A DNA stretch of 64,000 bases from Cubamyces lactineus (lineage: Eukaryota; Basidiomycota; Agaricomycetes; Polyporales; Polyporaceae): assembly GCA_022376465.1 (NCBI GenBank), contig JACDTU010000002.1, positions 930,001 to 994,000 on the forward strand, given 5' to 3'. Made by a program: the position numbers and the translations under genes. Every line of letters begins with the position of its first letter. Within the stretch, counting starts at the first letter, position 1. Shown here piece after piece: positions 13,217 through 22,809 of this stretch. A model generated the notes under the pieces. That model was not told the DNA's origin. It saw only the letters and a program-made list of their open reading frames with translations, and did no database searches.

Positions 13217-13650
13217 AACTATACCCTAGATGTTGCATGAGAGGATGCGAAGCCTAAAGGCACCTTTCCCTTGTCTTATTAGCAAAGTGACTCGGCCCAA
13301 GCGCGATTACGAGAACTAGGCCATACGATGGCAATCAGCTTCCCCACGAGCTGCGACGGGCCTCGCCCCAAGCATTTTTGTGACTACGTGTACTCCAGTC
13401 CGTTCGCAGAACAGACCGTTACTCGACGCTTGATCGTTCGTTCCGTCGAGGGTAATGACGCTTTCGACCGCAAGAGCACCGTCCCCTTCACCGTCTATAC
13501 TACGGCTGGCCATTGCTCACCGCGTAAGAAGTTGGGTAATTCTCAGCAGACCGAAATTAATGCCAGACTTGCGAACTTCCCACTTTCATTTCCGCGCAGT
13601 CACATTGGAGGGCGGTGGCATGTTCGCCGCAGGCTAGAAGGTGCTGGTGC
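13217..13650. other. convergent intergenic spacer
   Basis: Spacer between the 3' ends of the tRNA deacylase (+) and PGS1 (-). It should hold both 3' UTRs. Open frames crossing it are not supported by motifs. Confidence 0.6.
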
Positions 13651-15516
13651 TTACAACATGCCTCCTACAATGCCGACTAATGCCCGTGTTCCCAGCCGCA
13701 CCCTCCTCTCCTCAGAGTCGCTTTCACCACGCCATGGGTGTGCATGTGCACGGAGACCATCGACCTCTTCGGCGAGACGTTGGCGGAGTGACGGCGAAGT
13801 GGTCGCAAGTACAAACGACAGCTCCGTGTCAAGGTTTGCGGAGCGCGAGTTGAGATTGGTGGAGCCAAACAAGGTCAACACGGGAGTTGCGGATGGTGTC
13901 GGCCGGACCCAAATGCCTAGCAAGCAATTGTCAATCTGTCAGCCATGAGACCTGGAGGGACTGGACACCTACCCTTGGCATGATACGTCCATTCATGGCG
14001 TTGCCACTCATTCAGCTGGATACCACTGTACGCATCCAATGAGCCTCGAGGCCACTCCCTGCCGGCGGCACGCACGGCATCCACGAATCGTCGTTCAAAC
14101 AGCGTATATGCCTCTGGAATGCGTCCTGAGACACCTTTTGACCCATAGAAGCCGTTCGCCTGTACACCCGAGCTATAGCATACGAGAAAGAAGATCATAC
14201 GTGGTGCGCGTACCTTGGGACTAGCCGCTAGGATCCTACACGTGAGGTTGGAGCCGATCATTGCTCGCTGGTACGGTTCATAAAGTGCGAAATAACCGCT
14301 TGTCAAATCTACCAGAGGTCCGTCGTATGTCGATGATGATGACGTGTGAGGCAGACCCTGAGCGTCCAGTTCGCGGAAGAGCATGTCTAAACATTGCTCC
14401 TCCTCCCGGATATTGAACTGCCCTGCCTGAATGACGGGGAAGATGAAAACGTCGTGGCCGTTCTTCTCTGGCAAATTGCTGGCTTCTGTAGAGGGTACGA
14501 ATGGCGCGGGATGCGCTAGCTGTTGTGCCCTTTGGAAGGTTGCCAACGCCCGCTGTGCTTTCGCCTCAATTCTGTGCGGATGAGTTGACGTATCGGGCCA
14601 GCGTAGCGCATAGTCCTCGGATGGGGTGGATGGCGGTAGTAGGCTGTAGGAGAACGTGGACGCCGCCTGCAGGAAGGCGAAGCAGTACTGCGCTAGCCCG
14701 GGTTGCTCAGTGAATTGCAAATAGCGATCCTGGCGGTTGGAGAAGTAAGATGTGTTGAGGTTTGCCCTGCGAATCATGCGTCAAGTAAGGCTCGTACACG
14801 ATCTGCAGGCTCAACGTACTGGCTTACCCTGAAATCATAACGGAATCATCGGCACCATAAACCTTGGGATGCCATGTACCCCAGCCCTCGTTGAACCTCG
14901 GGGGTACCAGACGTGCCATGATTCCCTTTAACTTCGGGCTGCGGAATAAGTAGACGTGCACTCTATCCGGATGTTCTTTTAACAATGGCAATAATATTCG
15001 AGCCGTTGAATCTGGTCCTGGGCGGGTCGAACGGTTTAGGTCGAGATGCATGTAAACGTGAAGGCTTGGGTTGTTCCGCAGAGCCGCGTGAATGGCGTCT
15101 ATCTAACCGCTCAGTTCTACATATGAGCTGCGTCGAGAACTTATGATAGTGTGAATGGGGACATACAAGCTCAATGTCTTCCGAACCTATGTAAAGTGAG
15201 GATATGAATAATCTATGCTTGGCTCTGCGTATCATACTCTGGGGCAACTGATCAATATACACGTAATTCCGCAGTCAGACCTACTCACTAGTAGTGTTTT
15301 GTAGAATAAACGTGGCTCATGGAGGATGGAGACGTCCGAGGAATTCATAGCAAAGCATGGCTGGTGCTCAGCCAGCTTCACCAGGAACTGCCGTATCGTG
15401 GGGTCAAAGGATGTGGTAGAGACATTACGCGGCCGCTGGAGTACAGCTGAAGGAAGAACCACAGAGCATATGCGGAGACGTGATTTCAAGAGCGCATTGC
15501 GCGCCGTGCCAAACAT
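13651..15516 (-). CDS. PGS1: CDP-diacylglycerol-glycerol-3-phosphate 3-phosphatidyltransferase (mitochondrial PGP synthase)
   Basis: Makes phosphatidylglycerophosphate from CDP-diacylglycerol and glycerol-3-phosphate, the committed step to cardiolipin in mitochondria. Exons (minus): 15516-15289, 15247-15167, 15102-14828, 14766-14214, 14159-13973, 13916-13651; 529 aa. The N-terminal 40 residues are Arg-rich with almost no acidic residues, as in a mitochondrial presequence. SLYIGSEDIEL opens the phospholipase-D fold. The first HKD-type site reads HPKVYGADDSVMISG (about 180-195) followed by ANLNTSYFSNRQDRY. The second has YHAKG (about 437-441) followed by GSTNLNSRSANLDTEL. The start was chosen because the Met directly precedes the basic presequence. 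The gene is head-to-head with SCD6, 186 bp apart. Confidence 0.9.
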
Positions 15517-15702
15517 CGAGCTCGAGCAGCCGGTCGCCGTCAAGAGTAGCGAGCAGCCACCAAAGCCGGGTGTGCCACAACGAATAGACGAATAGACGCC
15601 AGTGACCGGGAGGACCGTGGGAACGGAACATGCCGGAGGAGGAATGGTTACGATGCGGGAGTTTGCTCTCCTCAGATTTGCGTTCACCTTCCTTTCATCA
15701 CC
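15517..15702. promoter_or_regulatory. bidirectional promoter PGS1/SCD6
   Basis: Only 186 bp separate the start codons of PGS1 (-) and SCD6 (+), so both promoters and 5' UTRs must lie here or overlap the genes. I see no clear TATA box. A pyrimidine-rich stretch leads into the SCD6 ATG. Confidence 0.6.
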
Positions 15703-17307
15703 ATGGCCGCCCTCAGTTTCATTGGGTATGCTTTCCCTGCCGCTCGTCGCGCTGGCACATACTGAAAACGCTCCTTCAGAAAGCCCATCTCCCTCATTTC
15801 TCATTCAGATGTACGATACAGAGGTATTCTCGCGGGCATCGACCCCGTCGCGTCCACCATCCAGCTTTCGAACGGTGAGAGCATCTGAACACCCGCATCT
15901 CCTTCAGGAGAGCAAGCTTACTCACGCTTGGTTGTCAGTGTACTCTATGGGGACTGAGTCGCGGCGGTGAGTATCACGCCCTGGATGACGTGTTCTGAGG
16001 ATGAAACCATTACGGATGTAAAAGAGCTACGGCTCAACCTGTCCGAGAGCGCATAACAATCGTGTGGATGCTTCCGTTGCCTTCCTTCTGAGCCCTTTTC
16101 GTCGTCAATTCTGTGCTCTTTGACCGATGCTGATCATTGTTCGATTGTAGACCACCAGACCAGTATATCCCACCTGTGCAAGAACCTTACACCTACATAA
16201 TCTTCCGTGCCTCTGAAGTAAAGGATCTCGCTGTTGATGAAACCGCTCCTCAACGGAGGAGTGTTCATGACGACCCTGCTGTACTAGGTGTGAGTGGCGT
16301 TTCTTCACTCGTCCTGGATATTGCTGCGTGATGAAACCATTAACGGATGTAACGAGCAAAGCTCGATTGTCCGAGAGCGCATTAACTCGTGTGGATAACC
16401 CGTTGCCTTCCTTCTGACTATATGCACCTCTTCGCTACTTCATTGACGTGTCTCACGCGGATGCTAACGTACACATGACCAGGCATCAGCGCCTCAAGCT
16501 GCACCCTCCGCTTACCCCCCTCCCTCATTCAACTCCCCTTCCTACCAGCAACAAGTACCTGCTGCTGTCCCTCAACAGCAGGGTCAAGTCCCGCCACGAC
16601 AACAGCAGGGATTCCAGAATCGCCAGCCCGGACAACCTTCGGGCTCTCAGCAGACAAGTCAATCCCCAGTACCGCAGGCCAATGGTTCTACCGCAGCAAC
16701 CTCGCGTACCGCTCGAAACTCGTCGGTAAATTCGGCAACGGCCTCATTGGAGACGGTTGAGCGTGCGCTTGGTGACTTGCGTGTATCCAACGCAAATGCC
16801 AACAATGGAGCTAACCAGAACCAACGAGGCGGACGTCGTGGTGGCCGTGGCCAAGGACAGGAGGCGAAGGCCGGGGGTCTTCCTGTCCCCGACACGGAGT
16901 TCGACTTTGAGAGCTCCAACGCTCGCTTCGACAAGGCGGCTCTCGCGTCGTCCGCTCGAGGTTTGGCGAAGAACGAGGGCTCTGAGACACCCGAAGGCGA
17001 GGCGAAGGATGGTGAGGCGACTGCTGAGGAGGATGCCCGTTCTGCCGCGTACAACCCGAAGAAGTCATTCTTTGACTCTCTGTCGTCCGGTAGCAACGGT
17101 CCTTCTGCGGACGGACGGGGACGTGGCGGACGTCGGGGTGGAGGTCGTAACCGTCGGGAGGAAGAGCGCGAGCGTAACTTCAAGACATTTGGCGAAAGTG
17201 GCGGAGTAGGCCTGTTGGGCCCTGGTCAGTACGTCAGTGGATGGGGTTATGGTCGGCGTGGTGGAGGTGGTCGTGGTCGACGTGGAGCGGCTGTCGGTGC
17301 ACGCTAG
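15703..17307 (+). CDS. SCD6: LSM14/SCD6-family mRNA-binding protein with FFD, TFG and RGG motifs
   Basis: Translational repressor and decapping co-factor of P-bodies. Exons: 15703-15725, 15780-15874, 15939-15966, 16151-16289, 16483-17307; 369 aa. The N-terminal LSm14 domain (about 1-85) includes KPISLISHSDVRYRGILAGI, QLSNVYSMGTESR, and PPVQEPYTYIIFRASEVKDL. A Gln/Pro-rich linker is followed by the FFD box (KKSFFDSLS, about 287), the TFG box (FKTFGES, about 327) and RGG-type repeats at the C-terminus. Domain order is that of Scd6/Sum2/LSM14. Introns 3 (15967-16150) and 4 (16290-16482) are far longer than the other introns here and each contains a box C/D snoRNA, so this is a snoRNA host gene. 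The first donor used in exon 4 could shift by 2 nt. Confidence 0.92.
15994..16096 (+). ncRNA. box C/D snoRNA copy 1, SCD6 intron 3
   Basis: C-box-like AGGATGA (15998-16004) and D box CTGA (16088-16091), with a hairpin GAGC-TACG-GCTC at about 16024-16035 and a D'-like CCGA after it. The sequence aligns along its whole length with the snoRNA in intron 4. The guide next to the D box (CCGTTGCCTTCCTT) complements the universally conserved 18S rRNA segment AAGGAAGGCAGC (one G-U pair). By the D+5 rule the target would be the second-block A, which I believe corresponds to yeast 18S Am436 / human Am484 (snR87/U16 type); that equivalence is from memory. The C box deviates at position 2 (G for U), so this copy may be weaker. 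Flanking GACG/CGTC could close the terminal stem. Confidence 0.7.
16324..16422 (+). ncRNA. box C/D snoRNA copy 2, SCD6 intron 4
   Basis: Canonical C box GTGATGA (16328-16334) and D box CTGA (16414-16417), about 80 nt apart. A stem-loop CGAGC-AAA-GCTCG follows the C-box region at the place where copy 1 has a different stem sequence. A D'-like CCGA and GTGGAT(A/G) segment are shared with copy 1. The D-box guide (CCGTTGCCTTCCTT) is identical to copy 1 and complements 18S rRNA AAGGAAGGCAGC, predicting 2'-O-methylation of the A five pairs from the D box. Located wholly inside intron 4 of SCD6, about 60 nt upstream of the acceptor, a usual distance for intron-processed box C/D RNAs. Confidence 0.8.
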
Positions 17308-17594
17308 TATAGTTGGGTGCTCGTAGAGGAGTCTCTGTGAGTTTCGCGCTCTGAGTGATGAAGGATGGCTGAGGATATGTTCTGTCGATGGGACTTTCGC
17401 GCTTGTGTCTTTGCTACGGTACTTCGTGTTGTCTGGAATGCAGAAGTGTCGCTGTTTTGAATGACCTTGTGCAAAGCTGCGCTTAGACAACTGAAAGAAA
17501 CAATATATAGCACAGTACAGTACAATCCATATAGCCTAACAGAGAGACGACAGCGACAACAATCTGAATCATACAGGAGGACTTGAGTATCTCA

Positions 17595-18489
17595 TCACCG
17601 TTTTCCCGATTTCTTCTTCGCACCGGCCTTCGAGCGGCGGCGCAATGCCCTCCAACTCAGGGTCCACACTGCGGACGCAACGCCCCACGGAGGGAACAAC
17701 CAGCTGAGCCGCCAAGCCCAGCCTACATCTTCCTCCAGACGCTGCACGAGCTGGTCGACCTGCCGCTCGAGGTCTTGGAGCGAGCCGGAGTTGTCGATGA
17801 CGAGGTCGGCATACTGCACCTTCTCGGAGATGGGCAGCTGTGCGTTCAACCGCGAGGAGGCTTCTTCTCGAGTCGAATTGTCGCGTTTCATGAGCCGTTG
17901 CAGTTGAAGCTCTGCAGAGCTGCGGGTGGGTTTGGAGAGAGGGTAGGGGGTAAAGGAGAGACGCGTAAGCCTCACGCACAGAAGCAGCATGGCGAGATGT
18001 CAGCCAGCAAGCAAACCAGTGCTCACCAGTACACAACGACGACCTTCCCCACCCATTTCCACAGCCCGCCCTCAATCAAGAGCGGCACGTCGAGCACGCA
18101 CACGCGCTCGCCGCGCCACCAGCACCGCAGCACCTCCCAGAACATCTCTCGGCGCACCGCAGGATGCACGATCGCGTTCAACACCCTGCGCCTCCCCTCG
18201 TCCGCGAAGACGAGCGCGCCGAGCCGCGGGCGGTCGAGCGTGCCGTCCGCGCGGAGGACGTCGGGCCCGAACGCGCGCACGATCTGCGCGAGCGCGGGCG
18301 TGCCCGGCTCGACGACCTTGCGCGCGAGGATGTCGGCGTCGACGATGGGGAGACCGTGCCCCCGCAGGAGCGAGGAGACGGTGGACTTTCCGGTCGCGAT
18401 TCCGCCTGTGAGGCCGACGACTGCGGTGGGCAAGGGGCGTGATGAGGCGTGCGTTGGAGGGCGTGCAGCTGTGCGGGCGTACCTAGCAT
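17595..18489 (-). CDS. CAB5: dephospho-CoA kinase, membrane-anchored fungal form
   Basis: Phosphorylates the 3'-OH of dephospho-CoA, the last step of coenzyme A synthesis. Exons (minus): 18489-18483 (only ATGCTAG), 18420-18027, 17919-17595; 241 aa. The 7-nt first exon restores the family N-terminus MLVVGLTGGIATGKST, whose P-loop is complete. DADILARKVV and LDVPLLIEGG are CoaE signatures, and QLQRLMKRD with NAQLPISEK forms the nucleotide-binding lid region. After the kinase core, a Trp-rich hydrophobic stretch (WRLSWLFPPWGVASAVW) followed by a basic tail (KKKSGKR) looks like a C-terminal membrane anchor, as in eukaryotic orthologues. It converges with SCD6 (287 bp between stop codons). Confidence 0.9.
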
Positions 18490-19111
18490 TTTGGTTGAGC
18501 TTGAGTTTTGGTTGATTGAGTGTGGTTAGGTATCAGGAGGTAGCGGATAGTATGGCAGTTGAACTGCTACAGGTGTGGTGCAGGAGGACGGATGGTGTTG
18601 GTGTGGCTGAAGGTGTACGAGTTGGTTCAAGTGAGAGGTTGTGCCTCAAGTGCATGCATGTCATGGCCGGTCTAGCTACTTGATCATACGAGACGCGCGA
18701 CGCGCGCGTGGGTGATAGCCTCGCGGGCCACGAGCCCCGCGCCCGACATCGTATCTCATTCCTTACGCACCTGCCTCCCACAGCCGTCGAGTACTAACGA
18801 TGTTGCGCAGTGCGCATCGTCGCCGTCACCGTCGCGCGCATCATCACGACACGCGTGCATCACACCACATACAGCAAGCCACGGCGCGCGGGTATAGCAT
18901 TAAGGTCTATGGGAATGAGCGGGTCTCGAGCAGCGACACCAACACGGCGTGCTAATGCAAAGGAGCGAGCGAGCGTATACACAGTCACAATCGAGAGAAA
19001 CAGTAGAGATACAGTCCAACCATCTTCGTTCCAGTCCTTTCCAATCGCGTCCGGGGTCGTCATCCGGTTTCGTATGAACAGTGCGAGATGCGCAGGCGCG
19101 ACGGTCTGCCG
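18490..19111. other. intergenic spacer upstream of CAB5
   Basis: About 620 bp holding the CAB5 promoter and the 3' end of the IRS4-like gene (both minus). No additional gene or RNA is visible. Confidence 0.5.
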
Positions 19112-20921
19112 TCATCGCAAGATCGGCTTCGGGGGGTGCGTCGGCTTGGGTTGTCGTACATGCGCCCTCGGCACGGAGCGATACGGATGCATCTGGGCAT
19201 GCGCCTGCGCCTTGCGAAGTTCCTCGTCGATGCGCCACATCCCCTTCACGAACGCGTCCCTGTCTAGCGAACCCGTACCCGCCGGGTCGCACTCCATCCT
19301 GCATACACATAGGGATGAGTCCGTCGTGTCAGTCTTTACGACACTCATGACGTGAGGAGGGAATGAGAACTGACCAAATTACGCGTAGCGTCTCCCGCTC
19401 GAGCCTCGAGAGCTTCCAAATCGCACGGACTACAGCGCCGTCCAGCTTCTCCTCCGCGCCCACGTCCGATTCGTCCATCGACCCCGCCCGTGAACCAGCC
19501 ACGGACCCAGATCCCGAGCTCGGTGCTCGCTCAGCGCCTGGTATTGCCTCAGGGTTGGTGATCAAATCGACTGAGAGCCCTCGCCATCCTGCCGCTTGTC
19601 GAGGCTTGCGCGGGGGCGGCGACTTGGCCCGCTCAATCTGGCGCGCAGCGAGCACGTTCCCGTTAAAGACCGCTTCGTACCGCTTACGCGCGGCTGGTGG
19701 GACAGGCGTCGGCCGCGACAGTTGTGCAGACTTGGGTTTGGGCGTAACGGTCGCGCTGGTTGTCGCGCTGGCGCTCACGCTGCGCGTGCTGACGCTCGTG
19801 CGGGACGTCGCGGTACTTAGAATCGAGGAACGGTCAGAAGCAGAGGCAGACGTAGATGCTGCGGACGTGGATGCGAGTGAGTTTCGAGATGACGGCGGGC
19901 GTGGGCGAGGCGGCGGAGGGGGTGGCGGGCCGTCGCGTTTCGGCACGAGTAAAGGGGAATGTCGGGGAGAGGGAGGCACAGAAGGGGATTTTGACGGACG
20001 TTGGGGCAATTTGGGAGGCTCGCGTTTGGTAGCATACACTTCCCAGTCGTGCGATGCGGAGGAGACAGAGGGGCTCACTGCGGAGGTGACGGAGAGATTC
20101 TCGAACGACTCGTCGAGGCTGATCGCATCTGGCTCGCGAATGCTTCCCCGGTCGGCCTCGCTATTGTGCTCGTGGTCGTCATGTTCTACCGGGAATGTCG
20201 CGACGTGGTTTGAGAGCGAGCCGGGCGTGGTGGGATCGGTGCCCCCGTCAGAAGAGAGCGACACAGAATGGAACGAGGAGATGGAGGAAGCAGGCGCGTG
20301 CCGCGAGGGAATGGCGATTCCCAACTTCGACAGCGGTGGGTAAGTATGGTCGACCGTCAGCGAGTCAGAGTGCGTCCTTGTGTTCGTGGGCAGGGGCGGA
20401 GTGGGCTGGCTGGGGCTCCGGGGTAGAGATGAGGATGAGGAATTTGACGCAGAGACGGACTTGAGCGAAGAGTACGACGGTTTGCGGGGTGGTAGCGGGG
20501 GTGCCGCACGAGACTTGGGCGGCGACTCGAGATGTATGAGAGGAGTAGGGACCTTGCTCACGACTGGGTCCGAGACATGCCTGTGTGTGGGCTTGTTTCC
20601 CGCAGGCGGGGGTGGGGGCTTGCGGGCGACAGGCGGTCTCTGCCTCGGGACGTAAGGCAATGGCCCGTCTGGCACGACCCATTCTGTGAGATCGATGAGC
20701 GATGTTTTGCGCCCTAGATTCGGAGGAGACGGCGAGGGCGAAGGTACGGTAGACTTCATGGGAGTTGCGGAGGGCGAGGGAGCGATGGGCGGTATGGCGG
20801 TCGCGGCAGGGGAGATGGGGCTTTCCAGGAGGTTTGGCGGTGACTTTGAGACGATGGTGGCGTTCGAGGACTGCATGGCCTCGAATGCGTTGATCCTCGC
20901 TTTGACTGCAGAGGATGCCAT
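19112..20921 (-). CDS. EH-domain protein, IRS4-like
   Basis: Two exons (20921-19375, 19298-19112), 577 aa. Residues 1-450 are Pro/Ser-rich and low-complexity, with poly-Pro and PPxPPxP stretches that could bind SH3 domains. The C-terminal part (about 455-550) is an EH domain: ARKRYEAVFNGN, then AIWKLSRLERETLRVIW, and the second EF-hand-like loop CDPAGTGSLDRDAF followed by VKGMWRIDEELRKAQ. EH domains bind NPF motifs in endocytosis and membrane traffic. A long disordered N-terminus plus one C-terminal EH domain is the arrangement of yeast Irs4/Tax4, which regulate PI(4,5)P2 phosphatase and rDNA silencing; that specific role is inferred from architecture only. Composition bias explains the long spurious frames on the opposite strand. 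Confidence 0.78.
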
Positions 20922-21345
20922 AGCTGCGGGAGGGAGAGCGGGAAGTGGGTGGCAGCTGCAGGAGGAGCGTCAGAGAAAGAGCGGAGGCAGTCTTTGGCGA
21001 GTGGATGATTTCGTTTCCTCCGCGTCCTACTGGCACGCGCGGCAACGACCGACCACATCATCGTCCACACAATCCTATGAGAACGCATGCATATGAACAT
21101 CCAACCACGATCGCTGCTGCAGTCTACAGCAGGCCTATACAATATCACAGTGACTATTTACGCTCTGGGACCATCGGTAATAGTAAAGCGGGGGGCTCTA
21201 AATCCACGCATATAGCGTACATGGCAGTTCCTTGGGTATATAAGTGATGAAGTCCAACATGCTTTGGCAAGCCATGAGCTCAGTAGTAATGTAACTTAAA
21301 AGGCGTACGGACAGACTATAGTCATCTAACCCCAAGGCATCAACA
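20922..21345. other. intergenic spacer with IRS4-like promoter
   Basis: About 420 bp between the IRS4-like start and the 3' end of the metallophosphoesterase gene (both minus). A TATATAAG-like sequence occurs at about 21236-21243 but on the plus strand, so it is unlikely to serve either gene. No further gene. Confidence 0.5.
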
Positions 21346-22424
21346 TCAATCTTCTAGGTCGACAATGATTGGCAGTGGGATCGAAGGCAAGGCCGCATTG
21401 ACAGAAATCCGCCCGTCCGGGTTGCTCTCACATTGTCCAACCACCGCAACCCCGTGAGCTTCATGAATGTGGCCGAACACATGCAGCCTACAGTTGCGGA
21501 GGTCGTCGCTCATCAGACGTTCTGCAAGCTCGGCACAGCCAGCATGCTTGCCCCGCCTTGTAAGATCGCAAATTCCATGCGCGGGCGTGTGCGTCATGAG
21601 GATATCGACCGAGGGAGGGATTCGCGAGTATATTTCCCTTCCCTCACCTGGGCTATATTGGAATGCACCGATGGAGTAGAATGGCGCTGCCTGCGTATGT
21701 CGTGTGCAGCTGTTAGACCAGCCTTTCCGGATGCAGAGTAGATTGTGCATACAGGTGAACCGTAAATGGTGTAGGTTTTGCCACTCTTCGCGATATATGT
21801 CACAGCCTCGTGTTCGATATAGCGCATGCCCGCCTTCAGCATGCTATGACTACGAACAAGCTTTCGTGCAGTCGCAACATCCTAGTAAGCACCAGGATTA
21901 GTCCGTTGTCTACTTATAAGACGAGATGATCTTTCACCTTAGGACGCAAGTCCCGCGGTCTCGGGCCATCTTCAGCATACCAGTTGTCTAGACAGAGCTA
22001 AATGTCGTTCAGCCACAATGCGATTCTTCATAGATGCTCGGAACAATCCCTTACATCATGATTGCCTGCCATGAAGCTAACCGCCACATGAGTATGCGAG
22101 AAACGCCACAATAAGAGGATCGACATACAACTTAGCTGGATGAGGGAGTTCCTTCATCCAGTTCAACGTAACCTCTAGGTCTTTCAGCGTGCCATGTCGG
22201 CTCAGGTCGCCTGCGTGAAGGAGCACGTCTCCCGGAGGGACATGGAACGTGTGCGAGTGGGTGTCAGAGATGCATACGAAGCGAGTCCAGCCTGGTCCTG
22301 GATGGCGAGGAAGAAAGGTCAAGTCGTAGCGGTCATGAATTACAGCCCTTCGAAGCAGCGGAGCCTGAGGTTGTGGCGGTTGTTGTAAGTTCGAGGTTGG
22401 TGCAGGCTGGATTGTGGGCGTCAT
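21346..22424 (-). CDS. calcineurin-like metallophosphoesterase (MPPED1/2-like)
   Basis: Binuclear metal phosphoesterase of unknown substrate. Exons (minus): 22424-22129, 22076-22055, 21997-21938, 21881-21753, 21690-21346; 283 aa. Metal-binding motifs occur in canonical order: FVCISDTHSH (motif I), GDVLLHAGDLSRHG (motif II), FMAGNHD (motif III; this 22-nt exon carries it), ILMTHTPAHGI (motif IV) and LHVFGHIHEAHG (motif V). The spacing and the MTHTPAHGICD version match the MPPED/239FB family found in fungi and animals. The start ATG is 60 codons before motif I, and a Gln/Pro-rich leader precedes it. Divergent from the glutamyl-tRNA synthetase gene (385 bp between starts). Confidence 0.9.
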
Positions 22425-22809
22425 GTATGCGGATCAGAGCTACTGGAGTTTGCAAGTGCTCAATGATTCTTATAGGGAAAGGGGACGAGCATGAGGCTAT
22501 GTTCTGTCAACGATAGCTGTCTTCTGTTGGAATGGCTTGAGTAGGAACGGGCTGTGGTCTGTAGAACGCTGTGGTCATCGTATTAACGTCCTATGTGTCT
22601 GACATTCATCGCTTCCATCCTGGGCGCATAAAGCGGTGCCATCGGTCTTCCTTGCCTCCGAAGACCCCGGACTCTGCTAAATCTTATCTAATCTACCCGA
22701 CTGCTCAATCGCGTCTGGCAGATATCTACTTAAGCAGATCTGAGAGTCATATCCCTCAAGAGCTTTAAGCAGCCTCGACTCAGTCTCTTGTCCTTCCTCT
22801 CATCCCACC
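22425..22809. promoter_or_regulatory. bidirectional promoter, metallophosphoesterase/GUS1
   Basis: 385 bp between two divergent start codons. A CT-rich tract just before the GUS1 ATG resembles the pyrimidine-rich core promoter of highly expressed fungal genes. No TATA box is evident near either start. Confidence 0.55.

Noticed and set aside
13328..13948. 206-codon plus-strand open frame overlapping the PGS1 3' end
   Set aside because: Antisense to the last PGS1 exons for much of its length, with no motif; the rest lies in the convergent spacer.
19363..20343. 326-codon plus-strand open frame opposite the IRS4-like gene
   Set aside because: Low-complexity shadow of the Ser/Pro-rich coding region; the EH domain is on the minus strand.
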